DNA from: Molossus alvarezi
Lineage: Eukaryota; Chordata; Mammalia; Chiroptera; Molossidae
Direction of reading: 5' to 3'
Assembly (NCBI GenBank): GCA_037176705.1
Contig: CM073898.1
Coordinates: 40,427,488-40,491,487, forward strand
Length of the DNA stretch: 64,000 nt
Positions 34,909 to 47,000 of the stretch are shown piece after piece. The notes under the pieces were generated by a model. That model made no database searches and was not told the DNA's origin. It was given only the letters and a program-made list of their open reading frames with translations. The position numbers were made by a program, and so were the translations under genes. Position 1 is the stretch's first letter. The number at the start of each line of letters is the position of its first letter.

Positions 34909-34991
34909 GGTATGTGCTCCTAGTTGGAACCGAACCCGGGACTCTGGTCCACAGGCCGATGCTCCAACCGCTGAGCCAAACTGGTCAGGGC
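34880..34991 (-). mobile_element. Compact VES-derived SINE (tRNA-like head plus poly-A), antisense
   Basis: Long poly-T then ggtatgtgctcctagttgg and the antisense tRNA-like head ending gagccaaactggtcaggg. The element stops right after the head; it has no middle or CT-rich part. The target-site duplication is agaaagatgtttga (34866-34879) and agaagatgtttga (34992-35004). The 5' end is complete, so it is not a 5' truncation of the long form. Confidence 0.9.
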
Positions 34992-35004
34992 AGAAGATGT
35001 TTGA

Positions 35005-35985
35005 AATGCAGACCTTCAGGACCATCCAAACATATGGAAATAGAATCTGTATCATTATAAGATTGTTGGGTGATTTTTATGCAAATTAATATTTACAAAA
35101 CATCCTAACAGATGTAAAATAATATAGATATTCAAAAGGGGCCAAAGAGAGTCAGGGGAGACATATGGAAGAAAGTTGGAGAAGTCATGTAATTATGTAA
35201 TTATAAAGAATAACAGACACACTCCTGAACTCTAATAACTTTCCAAACTTAAACTAAATTGTTTAAGGTCACTGGTTTTCCTTATATTTGATTTATATTA
35301 AAGTAAAGTGTGTATTTATACTGGAAATAAAAGAAAAAAATGTTCATGTTGCATGCCTTTAATGCATGACCTATGTGTTATACTATCCTGAATACTCCCT
35401 TATCTGAAACTTTTAAATTGATGTAAACAGCAATTAGACATCATTCAGGGTTGCATCAAATGAATGGTATAATTAGTTGATGTGAAATTAATGAAGAAAA
35501 AACAGAGACAATGTACAAGAAGAGGACTGATGGCCTTATGGTTGGTACAAGTCAGGAGCTCCAAGCCCCCTGAAAACTATTAATTGCTCATTTATCTTTC
35601 ATGAACATATACTAGATGCATGTAGTATTACATTTCTATTTGTTTATTTTTTTGAGGCACTGAAATCACAATTTGGAAAAGGCATAAAACAGATCAGATC
35701 ATAGCAGATAAGTATAATTTTTAGATTGATCTTATTTTTATATTTATATTATCTTCTAACAGATTGAATAATTTTCACAAATGACCTTAACACTGATGGC
35801 CATTTAAGAAATCTCTGCTCAATGGTTTAAAGACAATGCAGAAAAACCTGCCCTGCCTGCCTAATAGGTAAGTGTGAGTTTAGTGTCTTGTTAACTTGAA
35901 GTCATCCTGCGAGTGTTGGTTGTTGGTTTTCTCTGGAATAATCTCCTCCACCTCACTCAAATATAAATAGGAAAATATCTTTTAA
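35005..35985. other. Unassigned AT-rich sequence
   Basis: Nearly 1 kb without a recognisable gene or repeat, upstream of the longest L1. Confidence 0.4.
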
Positions 35986-36454
35986 AAAAATGGCAGCTGA
36001 GTGAATGGAAGCTACACAGACTATCTCCGCAGACCAAACTGGAATTACAAGTAAAATAAAGACAAATCGTTGGCAAAAGTAACAGAAAAGCAGCTTGCAA
36101 GGACCATATAACCAAGGACACTGAATCTATCCTGGTAGGATTGTGGAGGTGAGAGAGTGGGGCTGGAAGCCCATGGACTACAGTGGTCTTAGCAGTGAGC
36201 AGTGCCCTCCGGGTTAAATTCTCAAACCTGGGACAGAGCACTAAAATAGCCACAGCCACTCACCTTGGGCTCTGGCAGAGGGAGGGTGGACTGGATTGGA
36301 ACTGTGTGGGGACACTCAGGGTTTGGAGGAAGCTCAGAGTTTTTGCTCAGTTGCGGCCATGCAGGAAGGTGGCTATCTTACTCTTTCCCAGGGCTCTGGG
36401 AAGAGGCAGTAGCCCCTCCATTGAAGATTCAACCCCACCCTGGTGGGACATTGA

Positions 36455-36770
36455 AAGGCACACAGTAATTAAAATACCAAAAATTAAAGACAAAGAGAGA
36501 ATTTTAAAGGCAGCAAAAGATAAATGACCGGTTACCTACAAAAAAACCCCCATAAGGCTCTCAGCTGACTTGTCAACAGAAACACGACAGGCCACAAGGG
36601 AATGGCATGAAGTAAACAAGGTCATGAAAAACAAGGATCTGAATCCAAGACTACTCTACCCAGCAAGGCTATCATTCAAAATAGAAGGTCAAATAAAGAG
36701 CTTCCCAGAAAAAAAAAAGGCTAAAGGAATACATTAGAACCAAACCAGCACTGCAAGAAATGTTAAAAGT
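36455..36770 (+). pseudogene. L1 ORF1 C-terminal fragment
   Basis: Reads VIKIPKIKDKERILKAAKDK, then stops, and after that TPIRLSADLSTETRQATRE and other ORF1p C-terminal residues ending near the poly-purine 'agaaaaaaaaaaggc'. ORF1p is the L1 RNA-binding trimer; its coiled-coil and RRM are absent here. A fused frame from 36183 joins leader sequence to this fragment and is not a real protein. Confidence 0.8.
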
Positions 36771-36825
36771 ACTGCTGCAATTAGTAGAGGAAATAGGAAG
36801 AAAAATAGAACCACACTAAACAAAA

Positions 36826-39800
36826 ATGGCAATAAATAAGTACATATCAATAATCACCTTAAATATAAATGGATTGAATACTCCAATAAAAAGACACAGA
36901 GTAGCTGGTAGGATAAGAAAGGATGACATATATATATTATTTACAAGAAACCCACGTCACAACAAAAGACTCACATAGGTTGAAAGTGAAGGCATGGGAA
37001 AAAATCTTCCAAGCAAACGGAAAGGAAATAAAAGCTGGGGTAGCAATACTCATATCTGATCAAGTAGATTTCAAAATAACGGCCATAACTAGAGACAGAG
37101 AAGATCACTACATTATATTGAAAAAATCTATCCAACAGGAAACTATAACCTTGGTAAACATATATGCACCCAATATAGGAGCACCAACATATATTAAAAA
37201 TATTCTGGAGGACTTCAAAGGAGAAATCAACAGCAATACAATCATAGCAGGGGACTTTAACACCCCACTAACATCACTGGATAGATCCTCTAGACAAAAA
37301 ATTAACAAGGAAACAGAGACTCTAAATGAAGCACTAGACCAAATGGATTAATAAATATCTACAGAGAATTACACCCCAAAACTACAGAATTCACATTCTT
37401 CTCAAGTGCAAATGGGACATTCTCAAACATAGTCAACATGTTAGGACACAAACTAAGTTGCTACAAGTTCATGAAGATTGAAATCATATTAAGCATCTTC
37501 TCAGATAACAATGGAATGAAACTAGAAATCAATTGCAACAAAAACATGCAAAGACATTTGAAAACATGAAGGCTAAATAGCATGTTATTAAACAATAAAT
37601 GAGTTACCAAGGAGATCAAGGAAGAAATTAAAAACTTCCTGGAAACCAATGAAAACGAACACACAACAACACAAAATCTAAGGGATGCAGCAAAAGCAGT
37701 TCTGAGAGGGAAGTTCATAGCACTACAGGCCTACCTCAAGAAACAAGAGAAATGTCTAATAGACCATCTAACCTCACAACTTAAAGAACTAGAAATCAAA
37801 GAAAAAGAAATCCCAGAACAAGTAGAGGGAAGGAAATAGTAAAATCAGAGCAGAAATAAATGACATAGAGACCAAAAAAACAATTCAAAGGATCAATGAA
37901 ACAAAGAGCTGGTTTTTCGAAAAGATAATCAAGACTGATGGACCCTTAGTTAGACTCACCAAGAAACAAAGAGAGAGAACCCAAATACACAAAATCAGAA
38001 ATGAAAGGGGAGAAGAAACAACTGACACAACAGAAATACAAAGGATCATTAACAAATACTATGAACAATTACATGGCAACAAATTCGACAATCTAAGCGA
38101 AATGGACAAATTTCTAGAAACACGTAGTCTCCCAAAACTGTACTGGGAAGAGATAGAAAACTGGGACAGACCAATAACAGCTAAGGAAATTGAAGAAGTA
38201 ATCAAGACTCTCCCAGCAAACAAAAGCCCAGGCTTGAACAGCTTCACGCAGGAGTTTTACTGAACATTCAAAAAAGAACTAACCTCCATTCTCTTCAAAC
38301 TATTTCAAAAATTCAAGAAGAAAGACTTCCAAACTCGTTTTATGAGGCCAGCATAATTCTAATTCCAAAACCAGAAAAAGACACTACAAAGAAAGAAAAC
38401 TATATACCAATATCCCTGATGAACATAGATGCCAAAATCCTGAACAAAATACTAGCAAGTTGGATCCAGCAATACATCAAAAAAATTATTCACCATGACC
38501 AAGTGGGATTCATCCCAGGGATGCAAGGCTGGTACAATATTTGCAAATCAATAAATGTGATACACCACATAAACAAAATGAAAGATATAAACCACATGAT
38601 CATATCAATAGGTGCTGAAAAAGCATTCGACAAATTCCAACACCCATTTCTGATAAAAATGCTCAGCAATGTGGGAATAGAGGGATCATATCTTGACATA
38701 ATAAAGGCCATATATGAAAGACCTACAGCCAACATCATACTCAATGGGCAAAAACTAAAAGCATTTCCCTTAAGAACAGGAACAAGACAAGGATGCCCAC
38801 TTTCACCACTCTTATTTAACATAGTACTGGAAGTCTTAGCCACAGCAATCAGACGTGAAGAAAAAAATAAAAGGGATCAAAATTGGAAAGGAGAAAGTGG
38901 AACTGTTATTATTTGCAGATGACCTGACATTATACACATAAAACCCTAATGACTCCATCAAAAATCTACTAGACTTAATAAATGAATTTGGCAATGTAGC
39001 AGGATACAAAATTCATGTCAAGAAATCGATGGCATGATGCACCAATGATAAACTCACAGAAAAAGAAGTTAAAAAATCCCATTTACCATAACAGCAAAAA
39101 AAATTAAGATACCTAGGAATAAACTTAACCAAAGAAGTAAAGGACCTATTTGCAGAAAACTACAGGACATTGAAAAAAGAAATAGAGCAAGAGATAAAAA
39201 AGTGGAAGCACATACCTTGTTCATGGATTGGAAGAATTAACATTATTAAAATGTCCATGTTACCCAAAGCAATCTATAGATTCAATGCAATCTCCATCAA
39301 AATACCAATGACATGTTTCATAGAACTAGAACAAATACTTCAAAGTTCATATGAAATCAAAAAAGACCCCGAATAGCCACAGCAATCTTGAAAAAGGACA
39401 AAGTAGGTGGGATCAGAATCCCGGATATCAAGTTATACTACAAAGCTACTGTAATCAAAATAACCTGGTACCGGCACAAGAACAGGCATACAGACCAGTG
39501 GAACAGAACAGAGAACCCAGAAATTGACCCAAGGCAATATGCTCAATTAATATTTGACAAAGGTGGCAAGAACATATAATGCAGTAAAGACAGCATCTTT
39601 AACAAATGGTGTTGGGAAAATTGGACAGCTACATGCAAAAAAAAAAAAAATGAAACAAGACCATCAACTTACACCATACACAAGAATAAACTCAAAATGA
39701 ATAAAAGACTTAAATGTGACTCACGAATCCATAAAAATCCTAGAAGAAAATGTAGGCAACAAAATGTCAGACATCATACGCAGCAGAATTTTCAGTGATA

Positions 39801-40645
39801 CATCACCTAAGGCAACAGAAACAAAAGAAAAAATGAGCACATGAGACTTCATCAAACTAAATAGCTTCTGCACAGCAAAAGAAACAGCCATTGAAATGGA
39901 AAGGGAACCCACTGTATGGGAGAACATCATTGCCAATGATACATCAGATAAGAGGTTAATTTCCAATATATATAGAGTGCTCACACAACTCAAGGAAGAC
40001 AAAGAACCCAATTAAAAAATGGGCAGAAAAACTAAATAGACACCTCTCCAAAAGGATATAAAAATGACCAAGAGACATATGAAGAAATACTCAACATCAA
40101 TTATCATCAGAGAGATGCAGATTAAAACAACAATGAGGTATCACCTCACACCTGTCAGAATGGCCACCATCAACAAATCATCAAACAACAAGTGTTGGCG
40201 AGGGTGTGGAGAAAAGGGGACTCTAGTACACTGCTGGTGAGAATGAAGACTGGTGCAGCCACTATGGAAGACACTATGGTGTTACTTCAAAAAATTAAAA
40301 ATTGAACTGCCATTTGACCCAGGGATCCCACTTCTAGGAATATACCCTAAGAAGCCTGAAACACCAATCAGGAAGAATATATGTACCCCCATGTTTGTAG
40401 CAGCACTATTTACAATAGCTAAGATCTGGAAACAGCCCAAGCATCCATCAATAGACAAATGGATAAAAAAGCAGTGGTACATATACCCAATGGAGTACGA
40501 TGCAGCTATAAGGAAGATCTCTTATCTTCAAGATGAAATGGAGGGACCTGGAGAGTATTATCCCAAGGGAAACAAACCAAGCAGAGAAAGACAAATATCA
40601 CATGATCTCACTTATTTATGGAATATAATGAACATAACATTCTGA
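36826..40645 (+). pseudogene. Broken full-span L1 ORF2 (endonuclease, reverse transcriptase, C-terminal domain)
   Basis: Starts MAINKYISIITLNINGLNTP. The span of 3,820 bases matches the roughly 1,275 codons usual for ORF2. Endonuclease motifs QETHV (about 36944) and GDFNTP (about 37249) are visible, but the catalytic SDH is SDN (about 37498). The RT region is long and open from 38419 to 38922. A frameshift just upstream puts the FADD active-site box (38912-38923) in another frame. The C-terminal frame 40253-40645 includes [16 protein letters not shown]. Further stops, for example at 38262-38264, also exist. The element cannot make an active protein. Confidence 0.9.
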
Positions 40646-40905
40646 AAAACAGGGTAGACCCAGAGACATGGAAGTGCGGTACAGACTGACAGCCCTCGGA
40701 AGAGGGGGTTGGGAGGAAGAGAAGAGATAAACCACAGAACTTATATGCATGTATGCATAACCGATGGACATGGACAATAAAACTGGGGACCAGGTGGGGG
40801 GATGGGGAGGAGGCTGTCAATGGGGAAAAAAGGAGAAACATCTGTAACAAAAATAAATTAATAAAAAAATAAAATAAAAATAAAAAATAAATAAATAAAG
40901 ATAAT

Positions 40906-41947
40906 GCAAGTTGTTCAAAATAATTTAACCAGTAATTGCTTAAATAGAATTCATACTATTTTAGCTATATATTGTGATGGCTCAAACTTTGTAAAGCCGG
41001 TATCAACTACACATATTAATTCTAAAGAATAATGAACAGGTTACTCAAAACTAAGAATATCCCAAATCCCTTTGTATTTTTCATTGAAATATTTTCTCAA
41101 ATCTGACTTGCCTTTTCACTCTGCTTGTGTAAAGTAGTATTAAAATAAAATTTTAATTTCTAATTGATACAGTATAACATGATAGTTGGATTTTTACTGG
41201 AAGCATATAGGGAATGTTTGACTATATACAATGAAAAATTTAGGATAGAAATGTTTGATAATTAAAATAACTATAATATTTGTATTATCCTATTAAGTTA
41301 ATATATGTTTATAGATTTTAAATATTTTCTAATAAAAGATGTCGACTGATAGGAATCACACTAAGATTCTGCAAGAAAGTTAATCTTAGATAGGATATAA
41401 TTCTTGTATATGCTTTATACTTAGGACTAAAATAATTCATAATGAAGACCTTTCTAAACAAGGTATCTCAAAGATTTCCCAGTGGTTGCATGTTTCCTTA
41501 CTTGTTATGAAAACTTTTCTTCAAAATATGGTTTTTAAAATTTAACTACTGAATTATAAATGAAGATTGTTTTGCTTTATTATAGTTTCTTTTTATACAA
41601 TGAGTTTGTAACTGATAATGGTGGAATTTGGGGCATTTTTGAAGCAATACAGGTGTTTTGGTGTTCTGCTCTCATCTTTTTATTATACAAGTATTATCAT
41701 TTATTAATTAGTTATTTTACATTGAAATGGAATTGTACCTAATTTCTGTCATTTAACTCTCTGCTATAATATTATATAGGAAGAGCAATATTAACTTTAT
41801 ACACATTCACCAAACAACCCTCCTTCATTTAGTTGATATTAAATTGTCTTATAATGTCATGATAAAAAAAAAAATAATATGTCAGTGATTAACCATGAAG
41901 CATCTAGTTAAGAAACTGAGCTCAGTTTAATATGAATCCTTTTTTAG
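40906..41947. other. Unassigned AT-rich sequence
   Basis: No gene or named repeat. The open frame 41560-41742 has no motif. Confidence 0.4.
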
Positions 41948-41959
41948 AAATAAAGTTGA

Positions 41960-42057
41960 GCCCTGGCCGGTTTGGCTCAGCGGTTGGAGTGTTGGCCTGT
42001 GGACCAGAGAGTCCTGGGTTCGGTTTCGCTAGGGGCACGTACCAAAAAAAAAAAAAA
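41960..42057 (+). mobile_element. Compact VES-derived SINE
   Basis: Full tRNA-like head from gccctggccggtttggctc through gggttcggtttcgctaggg to cacgtacc, then poly-A directly. An imperfect duplication, aaataaagttga (41948-41959) and gtaaaagttga (42058-42069 region), frames it. Shares the head variant 'ttggagtgt(t/c)ggcctgtgg' with the other compact copies. Confidence 0.9.
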
Positions 42058-42069
42058 GTAAAAGTTGAG

Positions 42070-43885
42070 AGAAAACAAATTGAGCATGACATTCCAAATT
42101 ATCTTGCCCCCTTGCTTTAATATTTACAAATTTAAATATCAATGGCTTTTTATTTTGAAAACTAGTGTGAAAGTTACTACATAACCCAATCTTGGTGATG
42201 CTATAGAAGTACTGTAAGTGGGAGTCTCTGGTGTCTCAGAATCTAGCAGCAATTGAAAAAAAAAAAGAATCCCCTAGGAAACAGAATGTGTGGAATTTAA
42301 GCAGTAGTTTAGGAAAGAAGCTGTTACTGATGGAAATGAGGATGCAAAATTTCCCATTGATTTGCTCCACCTTGCTTACTTCATTGCCTAAGGACAAGTT
42401 AAGAAAGCAGCATTGCCAGACCAGCTCGACAGGCAAGCAGCAGGGCATCCCTGGATCCCAGCAGCCCTGTAACAAGTGTAGATGAGCTGGCCCATACCTG
42501 AGAATTTCCTCTTCTACATCCCCCACTGTTTAAATCAAAATGCAGTTTATTTCATTACCCAAAGCTTTCCTGTCATCCCATTTCCTAAACACCAAGGACA
42601 GAAGCTAGGTCATAGGGTTCAGCACTTTTCCAGAGGTTACATATTTGGTCGTGAAAGCTGAAAATTGCAAGGACATATGAGGTTAAGATAGAAAACAATA
42701 TGTCACCAGTGAAATGTCAAGCTCTATGGAAGACAAACAAGTAACTAACATATAGCAGAGTTGCCTAGAAAACAGAGCTGGGGGGCAAAATTTATGTTCT
42801 AATACTCCTGTAATGTGCAATCCCAGTGCAATGTAAGTGATGGGAATTGGAAGTGGGGCGGCAAAGTGCAGGAAACAAATGCGCTGTGATGCATTACCAT
42901 GCTGGTCATGATGGCATACCCTCCGAAAGCTACTGCTCAACTCAGAAGACAAAGGTGGTATTCCGCCTCGTGCCAGTGTCAGCTCAGACCACGTATGACA
43001 CGGTTCTAGAAGCATTTTAAGACTGTCAAATGGCTGCAGATACTGGTGGAAGTATTAGAGCATGCAATTTGTTTTTGATCATAGTGGGGTTGCAAAAAAT
43101 TTTACACTTAAGATATGTGTTAAAACAACAACAACAACAACAACCAGACACTCATACAATTGGGGCCAGCTGCATAAATTGCAATGCCATATGCAAAATT
43201 AAAATGCAGCAGATCTTAATCAAAAATCAGGAGAAAAGTGCCACTAAATAGACTAAAACATGTGACTTTTTCCTTTCATCTGCCGTCTAACTCTTTACTT
43301 GTCATGATGTTTGCTATTTAATGTCATTCAAAGTAAAAAAGTTAATTGATTTTAATTTAAATTTTGGATAAACGTTTTTCTTTCATCTTTAAATTGTGCA
43401 ATCACAGTTTTAAATGCAAATATAAGATCATTTAATTCCTTTGTGGGATCACTAAAATTACACAACTATATTGCACAGCTCATATATGCACATGTATTTC
43501 TCCTTTCGTCAGAAAGCTAGAAACCTTGCACAAAACTGTCTTCCATAGTAGCTGTACCATTTTTTCAAGTATACTCAGATTTCATAATTATACATGCTAT
43601 AATTTTATATATAGTCATGAAAAAATGAAAGCAAGTGTTAATTTCTATGCAAAAAAGGGCTTAAAATTTAATTACTGAAATAATTACTCTAAAATAAGGC
43701 AGTAAGTGAAAAAAGAAAACGAGCTGATGAGGAACTAGAAACTGCAGGATGTATGGTAGAGCTATAAACCAAATATTTTGAAAATTCCATTGTATGTCCT
43801 AAATGATCTGATCAAAAGACAAAGATCATCAAACTAGGTTTTAAAAATCTAACTTTTTATAATAGATTTATCTAAAAAATTCCAG
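42070..43885. other. Unassigned sequence, no convincing gene
   Basis: Includes a (CAA)n tract at about 43123-43143 and a somewhat GC-richer segment at about 42480-43020 holding a minus-strand 110-codon frame (42683-43015) and a 96-codon frame (42236-42526). I did not recognise either protein. No splice or poly-A framework supports a gene. Confidence 0.4.
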
Positions 43886-43889
43886 GATA

Positions 43890-44540
43890 TTGGGAATGCA
43901 GACTGGTGCAGCCACTATGGAAAACACTATGGTGTTACCTCAAAAAGTTAAAAATTTAACTGCCATTTACCCAGTGACCCCACTTCTAGGAATATACCCT
44001 AAGAAACCTGAAACACCAATCAGAAAGAATATATGTACCTCCATGTTCATAGTAGCACTATTTAAAATAGCTAAGATCTGGAAACAACCCAAGTGTCCAT
44101 CAGTAGATGAGTGGATAAAAAAGCTGTGGTACATGTACCCAATGCAACACTATGCAGCTGTAAGAAAGTAAGATCTCTTATCATTTGAGATGACATGGAG
44201 GGACCTGGAGAGTATTATCCTAAGTGAAACAAGCCAAGCAGAGAAAGACAAATATCATGTGATCTCACTTATTTGTGGAATATAATGAACTAAACAAACT
44301 GATGAACAAAATTGACCCAGAGACACAGAGGTAGGGTACAGACTGACACACCCCAGTAGAGGCGGGGTTGGGTAGGAAGAGATAAACCACAGAACTTATA
44401 TGCATGCATCCATGACCAATGGACATAGACAATAAAGCTGGAGAAGGGGTAGGGGGATGTGGAGAAGGGTGTCAATGGGAGAAAAATGAGAAACATCTGT
44501 AACAAAAACAAATTAATAAAAATAATTTAAAAAAAAAGAT
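43890..44540 (+). mobile_element. Sense L1 3' end
   Basis: ORF2 C-terminus (frame 43890-44171 with [16 protein letters not shown]) and 3' UTR ending 'aacatctgtaacaaaaac'. Same subfamily as the 36-41 kb L1 by 3' UTR wording. 5'-truncated at 43890. No target duplication found. Confidence 0.9.
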
Positions 44541-44809
44541 ACATTATAGTAATTTTTTAAAAAAATCATGAAAAAAATTCTAGGGTAAAAAAAAAGATAA
44601 AGATACCACATGCATATATCTACATTAATAATTGCAAAATAACCTTCAGGCAGAAAACATTTACGGAGATATGTAAGATTATTCCATAAAAAGAAGTTCA
44701 TTTTATCAGAAAAAGAAACTATTTTGAATTTACATATCTCTAATTATATGATCTCAATATGAAAAAACTTAAAAATTACCAGAACGAATATAAAAATTAA
44801 TTATACTGG
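44541..44809. other. Unassigned AT-rich spacer
   Basis: A-rich sequence downstream of the L1 tail; no feature. Confidence 0.4.
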
Positions 44810-45115
44810 GAAATATTAACACCCTTTTTAGTAACTGATAAAAAAGTTAGGTTAAAATCAAGGACAGACTATTAATAAACCTAGGATTTATATAGAATAG
44901 TGCATCTATTACTCTTTCAGACTGTACATCTTTATTTCACACTCACAGGGAAAATTTACAAAGATTAATCATATGCTGCTGGGCCATAAAGCAGTGCCAA
45001 TACATCTCAAAATGTGGAGTTCATACAGAATATGTTTCTGACCTCATAGAAATTAAGCTAGAAATCAGTAAGGACAACAAAAATCTAAAGAAACCCCAAT
45101 GCCCCGATGTTTCAA
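44810..45115 (+). mobile_element. Old sense L1 ORF2 fragment (endonuclease end)
   Basis: 'atgctgctgggccataaagc', 'gacctcatagaaattaagc' and 'gctagaaatcagtaaggac' correspond to the L1 ORF2 region around the endonuclease SD(H) motif. It stops abruptly at about 45115. Confidence 0.65.
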
Positions 45116-46485
45116 AACTAACAGGGAAGAGTCTTGCAGGAATTGAAGGTCACAATGTTCCCTGAACAGAGTGCATTTTTAACTCAATTCGGTGTAATGA
45201 GAAGAGTCAGGAGGGGGTTAGGGGGAAAAGAGAGAGAGAGAGCGTGTGCGCACTAGCTCACCGGAGAGCCAGACCTGGGAGGTAGGGAAGGGAAGGAAAG
45301 GGGAGGAGATAGAAGAGAGGGGAGGGGAGTGGAGGAGAGGGGAGGGAAAGAGACGGAAGGGGAGAAGAGAGACAAAGGAAAGCCCCTGACCTCTTCTATT
45401 AGTGGAAATAAAATAAAATTTACTAACGTCTTTACTCTGCTATCGGAGGCTTTACTAGCAACACCTTGCTTTTAGATGTTTTCACATGCAAGGCAGGTAC
45501 CTTCCCAATGGCTCATAAACTCTGGTGACACTTGTCAAACTTTCAGCTGGTTCTCTGAATTTCCCTTTACTTGGCTTGGTTGAAAGAGAGTAACACCTCA
45601 CATTTCTAGTAAGTCTCATGATATAAATCCTTTCTAACCCTCTGCTGACCCATCTCCATGACCCAGGAAGCATCCAAAATGATGAGATAAACTACATGAC
45701 TACAAAACCAGTTTTACATTTGATTACCATGCTACAGTAGATAAGTCAGCATCTGAAATCCAAGCATTTAGGAAATATAAAATTCTGATACAATAGGAAA
45801 ATGACAGTTAATTTCCAATAAAAATGATACACACACATAATCAAGTTATTACTTATATACAGGCACATATTTTATAGACTACCACATACATACATACAAA
45901 CATACGGACAAGCACAACAGTGTTAATAAACCAGAGTAATATATATCATTGTATCTCACAAACTATTGAACTGGTTTATTAAACATTAGATAGCTACTAC
46001 CATTATAGACATGAAAACTGGTTATCTTGTTATGCTACTTGACCTCTGAATTGGGGAGGATTGAATCTAAAACTTGAAAATATGCAAATACAGAAAAGGG
46101 CCTTTTATTAAGTACCATGTTAATTTTAGAACATCAATATTGATAGACAAAAAAATCACATTTTAACGAAGTTGGGTTTAGTCTTCATAAAATTGTGACA
46201 GTGTCTCTGATTGCATTATTTTTCATTGTAAAAAAGAAAGAAAACACCATTTAACAACCAGGTATATGTTAATTAGGTGGATAGCCCCTAACCTAGAGAA
46301 AGCTAAATACAATGCAAGCCAGACGCCCCAAATCCAAAAATTATAAGGAGTATAGTGTGTAGAGACGGAATGAAGAAGTCCTGGAATTTTAAAAATTCTT
46401 AAATTGGTTTTCCTTGAACTTATTATCAAAATCTGAGAAAATACAGTTAATAAAGAAACAAATAAAAATAAAGCTAAAATAAGAT
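45116..46485. other. Unassigned; contains a purine-rich tract
   Basis: 45210-45382 is very G/A-rich (see separate entry). The following part has aataaaataaaattta at about 45407-45422. An ERV-type LTR was considered but the ends do not fit. Minus-strand frames 45482-45673 and 46223-46495 have no motif. Confidence 0.4.
45210..45382. repeat. Polypurine (GA/GGA) low-complexity tract
   Basis: Long G/A runs such as ggggaggggagtggaggag, interrupted at 45241-45290 by gtgtgcgcac and a mixed segment. Long polypurine-polypyrimidine DNA can adopt triplex structure; no function is implied. Confidence 0.8.
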
Positions 46486-46489
46486 AATG

Positions 46490-47000
46490 TAACAAGAATT
46501 ATTCAGCAAAAAATATATATATACATAATTGATACCACATGTGAAAAAATGCTCAACATTGTTAGAAACCAAATATATAAATAAATAAAGCATAATGAGA
46601 TGCCCTCTTTCACCTACAAACTAACAATCAAAGCAAAAGTGGGCTGAGATGGGCACTTTGATACAATGCTTAAAGGAGTGTAAATTGCTATAAGCTTTCT
46701 GAATGGCAGTTTGACAATCAAGGACCTGAGAATGCTTTCGTATCTTTGGCACAGTAATTTTACATCCAACATGAGGAAATAACTCTAAATAAAACCTTGT
46801 GAATAAAGGCATATGTTATATTGAATAGTGAAAACAATCAAAATGTCCAACAAGAAAAGAATGATTAAATTGTTATACTCACATTATGAATGTTATGCAG
46901 AGGTAGTATAACATGAGAAAGTATTTATGATAAAATTAATGAAAGACAAAAATTATATAAAAATATGATTCCAACTATGAACAAATAAACCTCCTAACTC
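46490..47000 (+). mobile_element. Old sense LINE (L1M/HAL1-like) 3' part
   Basis: 'aaatgctcaacattgttag', 'gagatgccctctttcacct', 'gtccaacaagaaaagaatg' and 'gaatgttatgcagaggtag' are diverged LINE ORF2-end phrases. Confidence 0.65.

Larger units (their letters stand above)
35988..40905 (+). mobile_element. Longest L1 in the window, with internal ORF1 deletion
   Basis: Order: 5' UTR-like GC-richer leader (35988 to about 36455), the C-terminal part of ORF1 only (about 36455-36770), a short inter-ORF spacer, ORF2 across its full span (36826-40645), a 3' UTR ending 'aacatctgtaacaaaaat', and an A-rich tail with TAAA repeats to about 40905. Most of ORF1 is missing although the leader is present, so this is an internal deletion and not only 5' truncation. 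ORF2 is broken. No clear target-site duplication was found. Confidence 0.9.

Noticed and set aside
36183..36527. 114-codon frame starting in the L1 leader
   Set aside because: It fuses 5' UTR-like sequence to the ORF1 remnant; only the last ~20 residues resemble ORF1p.
38419..38922. 167-codon open frame as a host gene
   Set aside because: It is the L1 ORF2 reverse transcriptase region inside a broken ORF2.
45116..45480. Complete LTR with TG...CA ends
   Set aside because: Candidate ends (tgcagg..., ...agcaaca) have no matching flanking duplication, and no primer-binding-like sequence follows.
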